DNA of 64,000 nt from Tectiglobus sp965223355 (lineage in GTDB: Bacteria > Pseudomonadota > Alphaproteobacteria > Rhizobiales > Hyphomicrobiaceae), in NCBI GenBank assembly GCA_965223355.1, contig CBDCWE010000003.1, forward strand, positions 1,178,001 through 1,242,000. Reading direction: 5' to 3'. The notes under the pieces are model-generated. The model worked only from the letters and a program-made list of their open reading frames with translations. It was not told where the DNA came from and searched no databases. Shown in pieces: positions 25,429 through 34,149 of this stretch (within the stretch, counting starts at the first letter, position 1; every line of letters starts with the position of its first letter). Position numbers and translations under genes: made by a program.

Positions 25429-26478
25429 ATGACCGAGGACCTGCGCGCAATCGAGGCTCAAGCACAAATCCACCATCAGTACCTTCTCGGGTTGCAATTG
25501 ATGGTTGCCGTGCGCGAAGGAGCGGACGTCATCGGCACCTGGATGTTCCGATTGTTCCGGCGTCAGCATCAAGAAAAATTCCTCTCGAGCTTTGAGAAAC
25601 TCGGGCTCAAAGGGCTGCCCGACGCGGTCGCCTGCGCGCGCTACCACGTGCTCTCCAACAGCATTGGCGGGGTTCCCGTCGAGTATATGGAGGTCTCGGA
25701 CAAGGAGGCCTGGGTGCGCTTTCGCTATCCGCGGTGGATGTATGACGGCCCAACGCTGTGCGGTGTGCCGGTCGAGTCAAGCCGCGGCTTCCTCCGGGGC
25801 TGGTATGCTCACAACGGCGTGTCGCTGAAGAACCCAAGACTGGGCTTTGTCTGCGTATCCGAAGATATGACCGGACAGTTCGGCCTGTGTGGATACTTCA
25901 AGGAGTACGATCACGAGTTGAGCGAAGACGAGCGATTGCAATTTGCACCGGATCAGCTGCCGCCGCCGTTCGATGGCGATGCGCAACCGACACCGCCGAG
26001 CGACCAATGGAACCCGCTGCGGCTGGCGAAGGCCAATCGCAACTATGCCGTGGAGTTCATCCGCAACGCCATTCGTGAGCTCGTCGGCGTCATCGGGCGC
26101 GAGCGCGCGCTTGCACTTGGCAAGTCTGCCGCGCGGCTGACTGGGCTCCAGAACAGCCGCCGGATGGCGGCGCTGCTCGGCACCGAAGATGGCGGCCCCG
26201 ACGCGGCGGCCGGCCTGCTGGCAACCTTGTTCCAGGGGATGGGCGATGACGTGCGCATCGACAGTGCGGACGGGACGTCACGCCTCACCATCGGGCAGAG
26301 CGGATTGAGGATCGCGCGCGGACTGACAGATGCGGAGCGAGAGGACTTGCTTGCGTGCTGGATTGAGATTTGGCGCGGCGTCGTCGACGGCCATCGCACG
26401 ATCATGGATGTCACCGTGTCGCCGACCGCCGACGGCCTCGAATGGGCGATTGCCAAGCGCCGCCCACACCAGGCCTGA
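25429..26478 (+). CDS. Conserved-looking protein of unknown function
   Basis: I do not recognise a named family. The roughly 349-residue product is soluble, with no signal peptide or TM segment. The N-terminal half is rich in aromatic residues and conserved-looking turns (WVRFRYPRWMYDGPTLCGVP, GFLRGWYAHNGVSLKNPRLG, FVCVSEDMTGQFGLCGYFKE). Two Cys occur in FGLCGYF and TLCGVP. A Pro-rich linker (about residues 183-200) separates it from a helical C-terminal half. Its size and the G-W-Y-x-x-N-G motif suggest a small-molecule binding fold. ATG 25429 is preferred over an upstream TTG. It stands alone between gene-free gaps. Confidence 0.7.
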   Translation: MTEDLRAIEAQAQIHHQYLLGLQLMVAVREGADVIGTWMFRLFRRQHQEKFLSSFEKLGLKGLPDAVACARYHVLSNSIGGVPVEYMEVSDKEAWVRFRYPRWMYDGPTLCGVPVESSRGFLRGWYAHNGVSLKNPRLGFVCVSEDMTGQFGLCGYFKEYDHELSEDERLQFAPDQLPPPFDGDAQPTPPSDQWNPLRLAKANRNYAVEFIRNAIRELVGVIGRERALALGKSAARLTGLQNSRRMAALLGTEDGGPDAAAGLLATLFQGMGDDVRIDSADGTSRLTIGQSGLRIARGLTDAEREDLLACWIEIWRGVVDGHRTIMDVTVSPTADGLEWAIAKRRPHQA

Positions 26479-26534
26479 AGCGCGCCGCGGCCAACGCAAC
26501 AAAACGCAACAATAGTGTCCGGGATCATCCCGGC

Positions 26535-26676
26535 CTAGATCATCTTTGTGCTTTAAGTTGGAACCGCTATTGCGGTTCCAACTTAAAGCACAAAGATGAT
26601 CGCTACTTTAGAGGCGAGCAACTTTCTGTCTTTATTCGGGATCGTTCCGATTCCGAATAAAGACAGGTTGCTCTAA
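26535..26676. repeat. R1 palindromic element, full copy
   Basis: 142-bp element starting CTAGATCATC and ending TTGCTCTAAT (the final CTAG reads CTAA). First hairpin arms: GTGCTTTAAGTTGGAACCGC and its complement, loop TATT. Second hairpin arms: CTGTCTTTATTCGG and complement. The stem change C to T in one arm (TGTCTTTA) is matched in the other (TAAAGACA), so pairing is kept relative to other copies. Fills most of the gap between the unknown gene and the coiled-coil gene. Confidence 0.9.
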
Positions 26677-26773
26677 TACCAGCCCGCATAAAGCGTCAAT
26701 GATTGGCGCGGTCGTTCATCCAGCCAACTCTGGAAGGCGATCGCCGCGCGCGCCGAGAGACCGCCCGTTGCCG

Positions 26774-28666
26774 CTATCGCGCGCCGCGGTCCCAGCTGGC
26801 GCCATACCAGTCGTCCGTGCCGTAGAGCCAGATGCGGAACCGGGTCCAGAAATCCTGATGCTCTGCAATCGATGACTGGAGATCATCGATCTTTTTGCGC
26901 AGGTCGCCGAAGTCCGTCGCCGCGACGCCCGGCGGGGTTGCGGCGACGGCAACGTCCTGGCGCAAAGCGGCGAACTCGGTCCGTGTTTCCTCGCGCCACA
27001 GGTCGAAGGCGTTCGCCAGCGTCTGCTGATTGGTGTTCAGTTTGATCATCGCATCGCGCGTCGTCTCGCCTTCCCGCGAAACCGAGTTGATCGCAGTCAG
27101 GAGCGGTCCGCTGTCGATCACACCGCCGGCACCCGCCTCCAGTTTGGCGACGTGCTCGAGGATCGATGCGAGCATGCGGCTTTGTTCAGCTTCACGGGCA
27201 TTGATGGTGTCGCTCGCCAGGCTGAGCTTCGACGTGGCAGCCGCGGCAACCGCATTGGCGATCGCATCTTGCTGGTGTTCGAATGTCCGCGCAACGCGTC
27301 CCATCGCTTCATCGACCAGCGCCTTGATCCGCTCGCCGCCGACATCCTGATTCGCGACCGCCCGATCAAGCTGATCGAAGCGCTCACCGTGGCCCTGAAC
27401 GAGCAGGCCGGTGTCATCGACGCGGGCCTCGATTTTGTCCATCAGACTGAGCAGCGGTGCGACATCGCTACCGTTGCCGACCGCCAGCATGTTGAGGCGC
27501 TTTTCGAGATCGGCGAGATCGGTTCGGATCTCGTTCGAGGCATTGGTCAGTTGCTGCGTCAGCGGTGCCAGGTCAACGCTCGCCGATGCTTGGCCAAGCC
27601 GGCGCTCCATCGTAATCAGGCGGTCGGGCAAGCCGCCGAGCGTTGTTTCGAGGCGGTCGATCTTGTCGACCTTGTCGGCCAGCACGCCCGCGACTTGCGC
27701 GGCAATCGCCTGGACAACCGTCTCATCGAACTCGACCTCGGTCCGCGGCTGTTGTCCGACCGCATTTTCAAGTTCGTCGATGCGTTGTCCGAGCAGATCC
27801 CAGCCGCGGGCAAGTTCGCCGAACCGCGCATCGATATTGCGCTGCACAGCATAGAGGCGATCGAGTACGTCTTCGAGGCCGCCGCCCCGGTTTCGGGCCG
27901 GGCCCGCCTCGGGCGCGGAATAACCGTTCGCCGGTTGCGGCCTATCCGCCGTTTCGCCGCGCAGTTCCGACAGCAGTTCTGCAACGGCATCCTTGTTTTC
28001 GGAGATATCGCCGGCCAGCTTGTGCACGGCACGCTCGAGCTCATCGAGACGGGTGTTCTGGAAATCATCCGTCACGGTCGGTGCCTCTCGTGAGCGCTCG
28101 CGTGTTGCATCAAATGGCGCTTCCGGCTGGGAGCGCAGGCGCCAGTCGGCGCGATGACGGGACAGCAGGTTGCGGGATTGATCACTCTTCATATCGAACA
28201 ACGTGTCCAGAATGGCTTCGGTTGAGATGGGCGACCGCTCGGAGTAAGCGCGGTCGGCGGCGAGTTGAAGAACGGCCAGGAATTCTTCGGAGTTTCGTGG
28301 CGCGGCATGTCCGTTGGCGATCGTCAGCGGCCGGTCGCCGGCGATGATCGCGGCACTTTCCTGGCGCAACGTCGTAACATCGACGTTATAGCCGCGCAGT
28401 ACCTCGATCGCATTGGCAACCAGCGTCATAGCGTGCACGAGGTGCTCGAGGCCGACTTCCGGCGCACGATGCACAACCGCCAGATCGTAGGCCTGGTTGC
28501 AGCATTGCAGCACGGTTTCATCGACCCACAACTGGCGCTGGCTATCGGCTGGTTCGAATGCGCGCGTCAACCAGTTAGGTCCGGCGGGCAGGCGCGTTAA
28601 CGCGCGGCCACTGCCACCCCGGCCGTGCGGCAGCAAAAGTTCCAAATCTTCACCCTTGTACAACAT
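26774..28666 (-). CDS. Clp-N-like domain plus long coiled-coil protein, function unknown
   Basis: 630-residue protein, no signal peptide or TM segment. Residues about 50-120 contain VGLEHLVHAMTLVANAIEVL and GYNVDVTTLRQESAA, which resemble one repeat of the Clp ATPase N-terminal domain, but no AAA+ domain follows. From about residue 205 to 600 the sequence is helical with heptad-like spacing (LDELERAVHKLAGDISENKD, RLETTLGGLPDRLITMERRL). It ends in an aromatic cap, FWTRFRIWLYGTDDWYGASW, likely a conserved anchoring motif. Charge pattern and length suggest a cytosolic scaffold or adaptor. The gene stands alone with a 495-bp gap upstream. Confidence 0.75.
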   Translation of the reverse strand: MLYKGEDLELLLPHGRGGSGRALTRLPAGPNWLTRAFEPADSQRQLWVDETVLQCCNQAYDLAVVHRAPEVGLEHLVHAMTLVANAIEVLRGYNVDVTTLRQESAAIIAGDRPLTIANGHAAPRNSEEFLAVLQLAADRAYSERSPISTEAILDTLFDMKSDQSRNLLSRHRADWRLRSQPEAPFDATRERSREAPTVTDDFQNTRLDELERAVHKLAGDISENKDAVAELLSELRGETADRPQPANGYSAPEAGPARNRGGGLEDVLDRLYAVQRNIDARFGELARGWDLLGQRIDELENAVGQQPRTEVEFDETVVQAIAAQVAGVLADKVDKIDRLETTLGGLPDRLITMERRLGQASASVDLAPLTQQLTNASNEIRTDLADLEKRLNMLAVGNGSDVAPLLSLMDKIEARVDDTGLLVQGHGERFDQLDRAVANQDVGGERIKALVDEAMGRVARTFEHQQDAIANAVAAAATSKLSLASDTINAREAEQSRMLASILEHVAKLEAGAGGVIDSGPLLTAINSVSREGETTRDAMIKLNTNQQTLANAFDLWREETRTEFAALRQDVAVAATPPGVAATDFGDLRKKIDDLQSSIAEHQDFWTRFRIWLYGTDDWYGASWDRGAR

Positions 28667-29029
28667 TCTCTAACACGAAACCGACTGACGATTGCGGTTG
28701 CCGAACGAAGCCACGTCACTCCGTGTCCGTGCGATCAAAGATCTCCGCTTCCGGCTTCTTGCAAAAGTCGAGAATAATGCGACAGAATGACAAGACCATT
28801 GCGGACAACACAACTACTATAGCACGGCACGCTCTTGACAGTTGCAGAATATCTTCGGTTTTGTATTCGTCCTAGCATTTATCGTGAACAGTATTGAGAA
28901 TGCGCCGGTCTGCGAGAACCTGCGCGGGTTGCGGTCGCAACGGCAACACAATAGTCCGTTGTGGAACAGTGTGTTAGCTGTCAGTCACTCGGATCGATCC
29001 GGTTGACGATTGACGGTTGACGTCAGGTT
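28667..29029. other. AT-richer intergenic region upstream of coiled-coil gene
   Basis: About 360 bp with no open frame I can support. AT-rich stretches near 28800-28880 would suit the leftward promoter of the coiled-coil gene. An R1 element occupies the rest of the gap. Confidence 0.35.
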
Positions 29030-29165
29030 CTAGAGCAACCTGCCTTTATTCGGGATCGTTCCGATCCCGAATAAAGGCAGGTTGCTCGCCTCTAAAGTGG
29101 CGATCATCTTTGTGCTTTAAGTTGGAACCGCAATAGCGGTTCCAACTTAAAGCACGATGATCTAG
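29030..29165. repeat. R1 palindromic element, full copy, inverted
   Basis: Same element in opposite orientation: begins CTAGAGCAACCTGCC and ends CACGATGATCTAG. Both hairpins are complete. In this copy the loop-flanking GATTCC is GATCCC, and the loop of the other hairpin is AATA. Its last four bases supply the stop codon of the leftward SRAP-like gene. Confidence 0.9.
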
Positions 29166-29779
29166 TCCTCGGCTGGATCGATGTGGAACTCCGGGGCGTG
29201 CTGGCCGGACAGTCGCGCCAAGGCCGCTTGCGCGCGGACGCCGCGGCAGTCGAGCCAGGATGCAAAGTTCTGCGCTTCGACAACCGCCGGCGCGCGTGCC
29301 GTAAACGCCGATAGCGGCGGCTTCGATGGCACCGTGAGTATCGCCACACTGTCGATTTCGCTACCGTCAGCGCCCATCCATTGTTCATAGATCGCCGCAA
29401 AGCCCATCAGCATGTTGTCCGCCAGCGCGACGACATGCGGGCGCCGGCGGCCCTTCGCACCGGACCACACGTAGAACGCATTGGCCGGCACCAAACAGCG
29501 CTTATGGCGAATGCCGCCACGAAACGAGATTTTCTCAAGTATCGTTTCGGTGCGCGCTGTTAGGATCGTGCCGAGCCGGTCAAAATCACGTACCCAGGAC
29601 GGAATTAGGCCCCAGCGGACGAGATGCGATTGAACATCACCGCCGGGGCCGCGGCGCACGATCATCACCGGCTCGGCCGCTGCAATGGCTTCGCGCGGCG
29701 GAAACGCATGATGGTTGGCGTAGCCGAAATGCGCCTGTACCGTGTCCGGGTCGGTCGTCAAGCTGAACCGTGACGGCAT
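29162..29779 (-). CDS. SRAP/YedK-family protein lacking the catalytic residues
   Basis: Clear homologue of SOS response-associated (HMCES/YedK) proteins, which cross-link to abasic sites in ssDNA through Cys2. Family landmarks kept: VRWGLIPSWVRDF, TARTETILEKISFRG, KRCLVPANAFYVWSG. The protein begins MPSRFSL instead of MCGRF, so Cys2 is absent. The catalytic Asn (N-A-R-x-E-T) is Thr in LTARTET. The Glu of F-Y-E-W is Val in FYVW. The His before R-M-P is lost (FTARAPAVV). All four active-site residues are therefore replaced in an otherwise intact 205-aa frame. It is probably a pseudoenzyme, perhaps still DNA-binding. Divergent from the Nudix gene by 39 bp. Confidence 0.85.
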   Translation of the reverse strand: MPSRFSLTTDPDTVQAHFGYANHHAFPPREAIAAAEPVMIVRRGPGGDVQSHLVRWGLIPSWVRDFDRLGTILTARTETILEKISFRGGIRHKRCLVPANAFYVWSGAKGRRRPHVVALADNMLMGFAAIYEQWMGADGSEIDSVAILTVPSKPPLSAFTARAPAVVEAQNFASWLDCRGVRAQAALARLSGQHAPEFHIDPAED

Positions 29780-29818
29780 GTCTTGCGTCCTGGCAACTGC
29801 AATGGAGCAAACTCACTC

Positions 29819-30265
29819 GTGTCACACTTTAGCGCCGCAGCGCAACATTGGCCGAAGGCAGCTGCCAGCGCCGCGATCTTTCGCGCCGACAAAGTATTGA
29901 TCATCGAGCGCGGCAAGGCCAACTCCGCCGGTACGTGGAGTTTGCCGGGCGGCCACATCGAGCCTGGCGAGGCGGCCCGCGATGCCGCCGCGCGGGAGGT
30001 TCTGGAAGAGACCGGCGTGACGGCGCAGATTGCCGGCTTGGTCGATGTTCACGACATGATCTTTCATGATGAGACGGGCGGGTTGCGCGCGCACTACGTG
30101 CTCAGCGTATTCTGCGGTGTTTGGCTTGCCGGTGATGCTGTTGCCGCCAGCGACGCGCGAACCGCGCGGTTCGTTCACCCGAGCGCGTTGTCGGACTATC
30201 ACCTGACGCCGCGCATCGCGGAATTCGTGGCCACGGCGCGTCGGATCATAGACCGCCGGCTGTGA
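29819..30265 (+). CDS. Nudix hydrolase
   Basis: Cytosolic Mg-dependent hydrolase of nucleoside diphosphate-X substrates. The Nudix box is complete: GGHIEPGEAARDAAAREVLEETGV fits GX5EX7REUXEEXGU. The preceding AAAIF and LLIIERGKANSAGTWSLP-type strands and the later Tyr/Val-rich strand are typical of ADP-ribose pyrophosphatase or MutT-like proteins (about 148 aa). I chose GTG 29819. Upstream in-frame codons would run into the promoter shared with the SRAP-like gene. Substrate not predictable. Confidence 0.88.
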   Translation: MSHFSAAAQHWPKAAASAAIFRADKVLIIERGKANSAGTWSLPGGHIEPGEAARDAAAREVLEETGVTAQIAGLVDVHDMIFHDETGGLRAHYVLSVFCGVWLAGDAVAASDARTARFVHPSALSDYHLTPRIAEFVATARRIIDRRL

Positions 30266-30391
30266 TCTCGGTCGCGAACCGGGTCGACATCGCAATGCAG
30301 GTTCCGGCAACCGGGACCTGTTGCCCGGACCAACGCCGGGCGTCACGAGATCACGCATTTGTAAACCAAGTTGACGACCCGGCCGCATGCG

Positions 30392-30655
30392 CTGGTGGTC
30401 TCAATCACTTAAAATGGCGTATTCAGATGCGCTGCCCTGGTTCGTGAGCAGGAAGGCGTGTGAAAGCATAGCGTGCGCTATGGTGAGCGCGGCTGACGCC
30501 CTCAAGGGGCCAGGGCACACGCACCGAAGGCGCTCAGATTTGGCCTGGTGCCGGCGTTGCGGCGGCGTTGCGATGCGCCAGCATCACCCACCGCGCCTTG
30601 GCACAGGCCAAATCTGAGCGTCTGAATGCGCTTTTTTTAAGTGATTGAGACCACT
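30392..30655. repeat. R2 inverted-repeat element, long form
   Basis: 264-bp element bounded by 23-bp terminal inverted repeats, GGTGGTCTCAATCACTTAAA on the left and its complement on the right (AAGTGATTGAGACCACTAA). Outer tetranucleotides are CTGG and CTAA, one change each from CTAG. The interior is GC-rich and partly palindromic, with no transposase. A 67-bp version lacking the interior lies at 42797-42863, and a truncated right end at 34290-34361. It resembles a MITE-like non-autonomous element. No gene is supported in 30266-30724. Confidence 0.85.
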
Positions 30656-30724
30656 AACTCTGAAGCGCTATAGGATGGGCGTTCGGGTGCGGGATCGTCG
30701 GCGATAAACACCACGGATGGGCAC

Positions 30725-31759
30725 ATGTTTCAGAATGCGCTTCCGACTGCAGCGCTAATCATCGGCCTGGGTATGGCCGCGGCCACCGTGCCGCCGGTTG
30801 CTGCATCACCCGAGATCTGGAAGATCGAGGGATGGAAACACACCGACTTCTCGAAAACCAGCATCGATTTCAAACAGGTGCTTTCGGGCGGACCGCCGAA
30901 GGACGGCATTCCGTCAATTGACAACCCGGTCTTCAAGCCGCTTGCCGAGGCCGCCAGGCTGGCCGACATGGAGCCGGTTATCGGCCTCGAAATCAACGGT
31001 GATGCGCGTGCCTATCCGCTTCGCATCCTGACCTGGCACGAGATTGTCAATGATGTCGTCGGCGGCCTGCCGGTGACCGTCACTTACTGCCCGCTGTGCA
31101 ACGCCGCGCTGGTGTTTGAACGAACCGTTGACAATAAGGTCTTCGATTTCGGCACGACGGGCAAACTGCGCAACTCCGACCTGATTATGTACGACCGCCA
31201 AACCGAAAGCTGGTGGCAGCAATTCACCGGTGAGGCAATTGTCGGCGAAATGCTCGGGACCCGTTTGAAAATCGTGCCATCGCGCCTCGAGAGCTACGCC
31301 GAGTTCCGCAAACGCCGGCCGACCGGCAAGATCCAGGTGCCAAACAATCCGGCGATGCGCCAGTACGGGCGCAACCCCTACGTCGGCTACGACACGGCCG
31401 CGCGACCGTTTCTTTATCGCGGCAGTATGCCGGCGGGTATTGCGCCGATGGTTCGTGTGATCGTTGTGCGCGAAGCTGACAAGCCCGTCGCCGTCGCCAT
31501 GCCGTTCCTGCGCGAGCGCAAGCAATATGAGTGGGACGGCGTCATGCTGCGCTGGCGCGCGGGCCAGGCCTCGGCGCTTGACAACCATCTGATCGCCAAG
31601 GGCCGCGATGTCGGCAACGTCACCGCACAGCGCAAATCAGGTGACGGCAGGCTGGAAGATGTCGCCTACGATGTCACATTCGCCTTTGTGTTTCACGCCT
31701 TTCATCCGCACGGGCGGATTATCACCCGACAGCCAACACCTGCAGCGTCTTCAGATTGA
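30725..31759 (+). CDS. DUF3179 family secreted protein
   Basis: Exported protein with an N-terminal signal peptide (MFQNALPTAALIIGLGMAAA, cleavage near VAAS). The DUF3179 core is obvious: RAYPLRILTWHEIVNDVVGG, TVTYCPLCNAALVFERT with its two conserved Cys, FGTTGKLRNSDLIMYDRQTE and SWWQQFTGEAIVGEMLGTRL. Conserved Cys-x-x-Cys and His suggest metal or heme binding, but the biochemical role of this family is unknown. Length of 344 aa is typical. It follows the R2 element by 69 bp and appears to be a single-gene unit. Confidence 0.9.
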   Translation: MFQNALPTAALIIGLGMAAATVPPVAASPEIWKIEGWKHTDFSKTSIDFKQVLSGGPPKDGIPSIDNPVFKPLAEAARLADMEPVIGLEINGDARAYPLRILTWHEIVNDVVGGLPVTVTYCPLCNAALVFERTVDNKVFDFGTTGKLRNSDLIMYDRQTESWWQQFTGEAIVGEMLGTRLKIVPSRLESYAEFRKRRPTGKIQVPNNPAMRQYGRNPYVGYDTAARPFLYRGSMPAGIAPMVRVIVVREADKPVAVAMPFLRERKQYEWDGVMLRWRAGQASALDNHLIAKGRDVGNVTAQRKSGDGRLEDVAYDVTFAFVFHAFHPHGRIITRQPTPAASSD

Positions 31760-31828
31760 TCAAGGTCACGGCCGCCTTGACATCGCAGCAAAATCAGGAC
31801 GGCCTTGATCTGGCCGACACTCTCAGGT

Positions 31829-31914
31829 CTAGATCATCGTGCCTTAAGTTGGCACCGAGCAAGCTGCCTTAATTCGAGATCGTTCCAACTCCGAATTACG
31901 GCAGGTCGGACTAA
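31829..31914. repeat. R1 palindromic element, degenerate copy
   Basis: Starts CTAGATCATCGTGCCTTAAG and ends GGCAGGTCGGACTAA. Only the left arm of the first hairpin remains; the second hairpin is present but its stem has drifted (GCCTTAATTCGAG / CTCCGAATTACGGC). Confidence 0.75.
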
Positions 31915-31943
31915 TGCGGCGGCGGTAGCGTGGAGCGACCGGA

Positions 31944-32339
31944 ATGAACTTGCGCCAATCGTGCTGTTGGAAACCTCTGGTCCTCACGACCGTGCTTGCT
32001 GCCGGACTGGCCGCGGCGTCGTGCCATGCACGAGCGCAGGAAAGACCGTACGACGACAGACTATATCGTCTCAGCGAATTGCTGGGGGCCATTCATTATT
32101 TGCGAGAGCTTTGCGGCGCAAATGATGGCCAGACTTGGCGCAAGGGCATGCAGGAATTGCTCGACGCGGAAGGATCAACGCTGTCCAAGAAGGCGACGCT
32201 CGCCCGGCGGTTCAACCGCGGTTATCGCGGCTATTCGCGGACCTATCGCAGCTGCAACGGCTCCGCCCAGGCGACCATCGAGCGCTTCATAAAGGAGGCG
32301 ATCGACATATCTGACGAACTGGTCAAGTTGGCTCAGTAG
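31944..32339 (+). CDS. TIGR02301 family protein
   Basis: Small exported protein of a family found in alphaproteobacteria, function unknown. A signal peptide is visible (KPLVLTTVLAAGLAAASCHA). The mature part carries family features LYRLSELLGAIHYLRELCG, GQTWRKGMQELLDAE and RFNRGYRGYSRTYRSC, with two Cys that could form a disulfide. Length 131 aa. It is preceded by a decayed R1 element and is not in an obvious operon. Confidence 0.85.
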   Translation: MNLRQSCCWKPLVLTTVLAAGLAAASCHARAQERPYDDRLYRLSELLGAIHYLRELCGANDGQTWRKGMQELLDAEGSTLSKKATLARRFNRGYRGYSRTYRSCNGSAQATIERFIKEAIDISDELVKLAQ

Positions 32340-32439
32340 CCCGGTGCAATGGCGAGCATGTGCATCGGGCGATACCCGCTGCCCCGTCCACGACACAAAC
32401 GATCTAAGCAACCTCTGATGAAGGCCGGGGTCCAGGGGA

Positions 32440-32573
32440 CCCATCCCCTGGTCGGGGAGTATGAGGGGCTGAAAGCCCCTCATCGATCGCCGCACAGCGG
32501 CGATTGGTTAAGGGTTCGGCCCTGCGGATGGGCTTGACGCGGTAATACGGGAGCCTTTCAGACTGAGCTGGTA
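32440..32573. repeat. Dispersed modules R4/R3, copy 2
   Basis: Contains GAGGGGCTGAAAGCCCCTCA (a hairpin), then GATCGCCGCACAGCGGCGAT (the R4 hairpin) and TTCGGCCCTGCGGATGGGCT (the R3 start). The order matches the copy at 130-256 and, inverted and partial, 49195-49265. No gene lies in 32340-32724. Confidence 0.5.
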
Positions 32574-32709
32574 TTAGATCATCGTGCTTTAAGTTGGAAC
32601 CGCTATTGCGGTTCCAACTTAAAGCACAAAGATGATCGCCACTTTAGAGGCGAGCAACCTGCCTTTATTCGGGATCGTTCCGATTCCGAATAAAGGCAGG
32701 TTGCTCTAG
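32574..32709. repeat. R1 palindromic element, full copy
   Basis: Starts TTAGATCATCGTGCTTTAAG (CTAG changed to TTAG) and ends GGCAGGTTGCTCTAG. Both hairpins are perfect. Nearly identical to the 34358 copy, which implies recent spread or gene conversion. It ends 15 bp from the stop of the flavin monooxygenase gene. Confidence 0.9.
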
Positions 32710-32724
32710 CGCCTGCCAACCCGA

Positions 32725-34047
32725 CTATCCGTCGAACTGGCTTGGTGGGCGGTCCAAACCATAGTGGCTGCGTAACGTCTCGCCGGCATACTCCGTCCTG
32801 AACAAGCCGCGCTTCTGCAGGACCGGAATAACCTCGGCGATAAAGATCTCCAGCATCTTTGGCAGAACCGGCGGCATGATGTTGAAGCCATCGGCAGCAC
32901 CGTCGCTCAACCAGCTTTCCATCAAGTCAGCGATCTGTTCTGGGGTGCCGACAAAGGTTTGATGCCCTCTGGCGCCGGCGAGCATGGCGAGAAGCTGACG
33001 CAGGGTCGGCTTTTCGCGCCTGACAAGATTGACGATGACTTCGGTGCGGCTGCGTGCGGCTTCGACCTTGTCCGGATCGGGGAAATCTTCCGGCGACAAC
33101 CGCCTGTCGAGCGGCAAATGAGAAAAGTCGTGACCGCCAAAGCGTTGCGACATGCGTTTGCGCCCAACTTCCGGGTCGGCCAGTTCACCAAGCTCGTCGG
33201 CGAAGCGGCGGGCCTCGGCCTCGGTTGAGCCGATGACCGGACTGAGCCCCGGCAGGATGATCGTCTGGTCCGGCGCGCGCCCGGCCGACGTCACCCTTGA
33301 CTTGAGATCGCCATAGAACGCCTGCGCCGTGACCTTTTCGAGCTGTGCCGTAAACACGGCTTCGGCGTGTCGCGCTGCAAAATTGCGACCGGTTTCCGAT
33401 GAGCCGGCCTGGACCAGTACGGGCCGGCCCTGGGGACACCGCGCCAGGTTGAGCGGGCCGGCCACCTTGTAGAACTCACCGACATGGTTGATCGGCCGGA
33501 TACCGTCCGCGCGGGCAAAACGCCCGCTTGCACGATCGTCGATCACAGCATCCTCGGCCCAGCTGTCCCACAACCCTTTGACCACCGTCATGAACTCTTC
33601 GCCACGCTCGTAACGGCTGGCATGGTCAAGGTGAACGTCATTGTAGTTGCGCCCCGCCGTCGCGAGCCAGGAGGTGACTATGTTCCAACCAATACGGCCG
33701 CGACTGATGTGGTCCAGCGATGCAAACTGGCGGGCAAGATTGAACGGTTCGAAGTACGTCGTCGATGCCGTCGAGATCAGACCGATGCGCGCGGTGCTGA
33801 CAGCCAGCGCGGCCAGTACCGTCAGCGGTTCGAGACCGGCCCGCGGACCGCTGGCGATGTCATCGCCGAGCGCCAGTTGGTCAGCGAAAAAGATCGAATC
33901 GAACTTGCCGGCTTCCGCCTTGCGCGCCAGGTCTTGATAATAGGCAATATCGAAGACCGACAAGGGCGAGGCGGTTGGATGGCGCCAGGCGGCCTCATGG
34001 TGGCCGCGACTGTGAATGAAAAGGTTGAGATGAAGTTGGCGTCGCAT
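32725..34047 (-). CDS. LLM-class flavin-dependent monooxygenase (NtaA/SnaA/DszA family)
   Basis: Large-chain monooxygenase using FMNH2 from a separate reductase to oxidise organic sulfur, amino-acid or xenobiotic compounds. Features: LNLFIHSRGHHEAAWRHP at the N-terminus, YYQDLARKAEAGKFDSIFFA, the flavin-binding NIVTSWLATAGRNY with the NtaA-type N-x-V-T-S, and PVLVQAGSSETGRNFAARHA. Length of 440 aa matches this subfamily. No flavin reductase gene is adjacent, so the partner is encoded elsewhere. Dibenzothiophene sulfone, nitrilotriacetate and other substrates are known for relatives; none can be assigned here. Confidence 0.9.
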   Translation of the reverse strand: MRRQLHLNLFIHSRGHHEAAWRHPTASPLSVFDIAYYQDLARKAEAGKFDSIFFADQLALGDDIASGPRAGLEPLTVLAALAVSTARIGLISTASTTYFEPFNLARQFASLDHISRGRIGWNIVTSWLATAGRNYNDVHLDHASRYERGEEFMTVVKGLWDSWAEDAVIDDRASGRFARADGIRPINHVGEFYKVAGPLNLARCPQGRPVLVQAGSSETGRNFAARHAEAVFTAQLEKVTAQAFYGDLKSRVTSAGRAPDQTIILPGLSPVIGSTEAEARRFADELGELADPEVGRKRMSQRFGGHDFSHLPLDRRLSPEDFPDPDKVEAARSRTEVIVNLVRREKPTLRQLLAMLAGARGHQTFVGTPEQIADLMESWLSDGAADGFNIMPPVLPKMLEIFIAEVIPVLQKRGLFRTEYAGETLRSHYGLDRPPSQFDG

Positions 34048-34149
34048 CGATTTCCAGTGCCCTCGTCAATCGCGTTCCTGTTCGGAACTTATACCGCCCC
34101 AGCTTAAGAATCGGGGCACTTCACCGGAGCTTTTTTTGAGCACCGGCAA

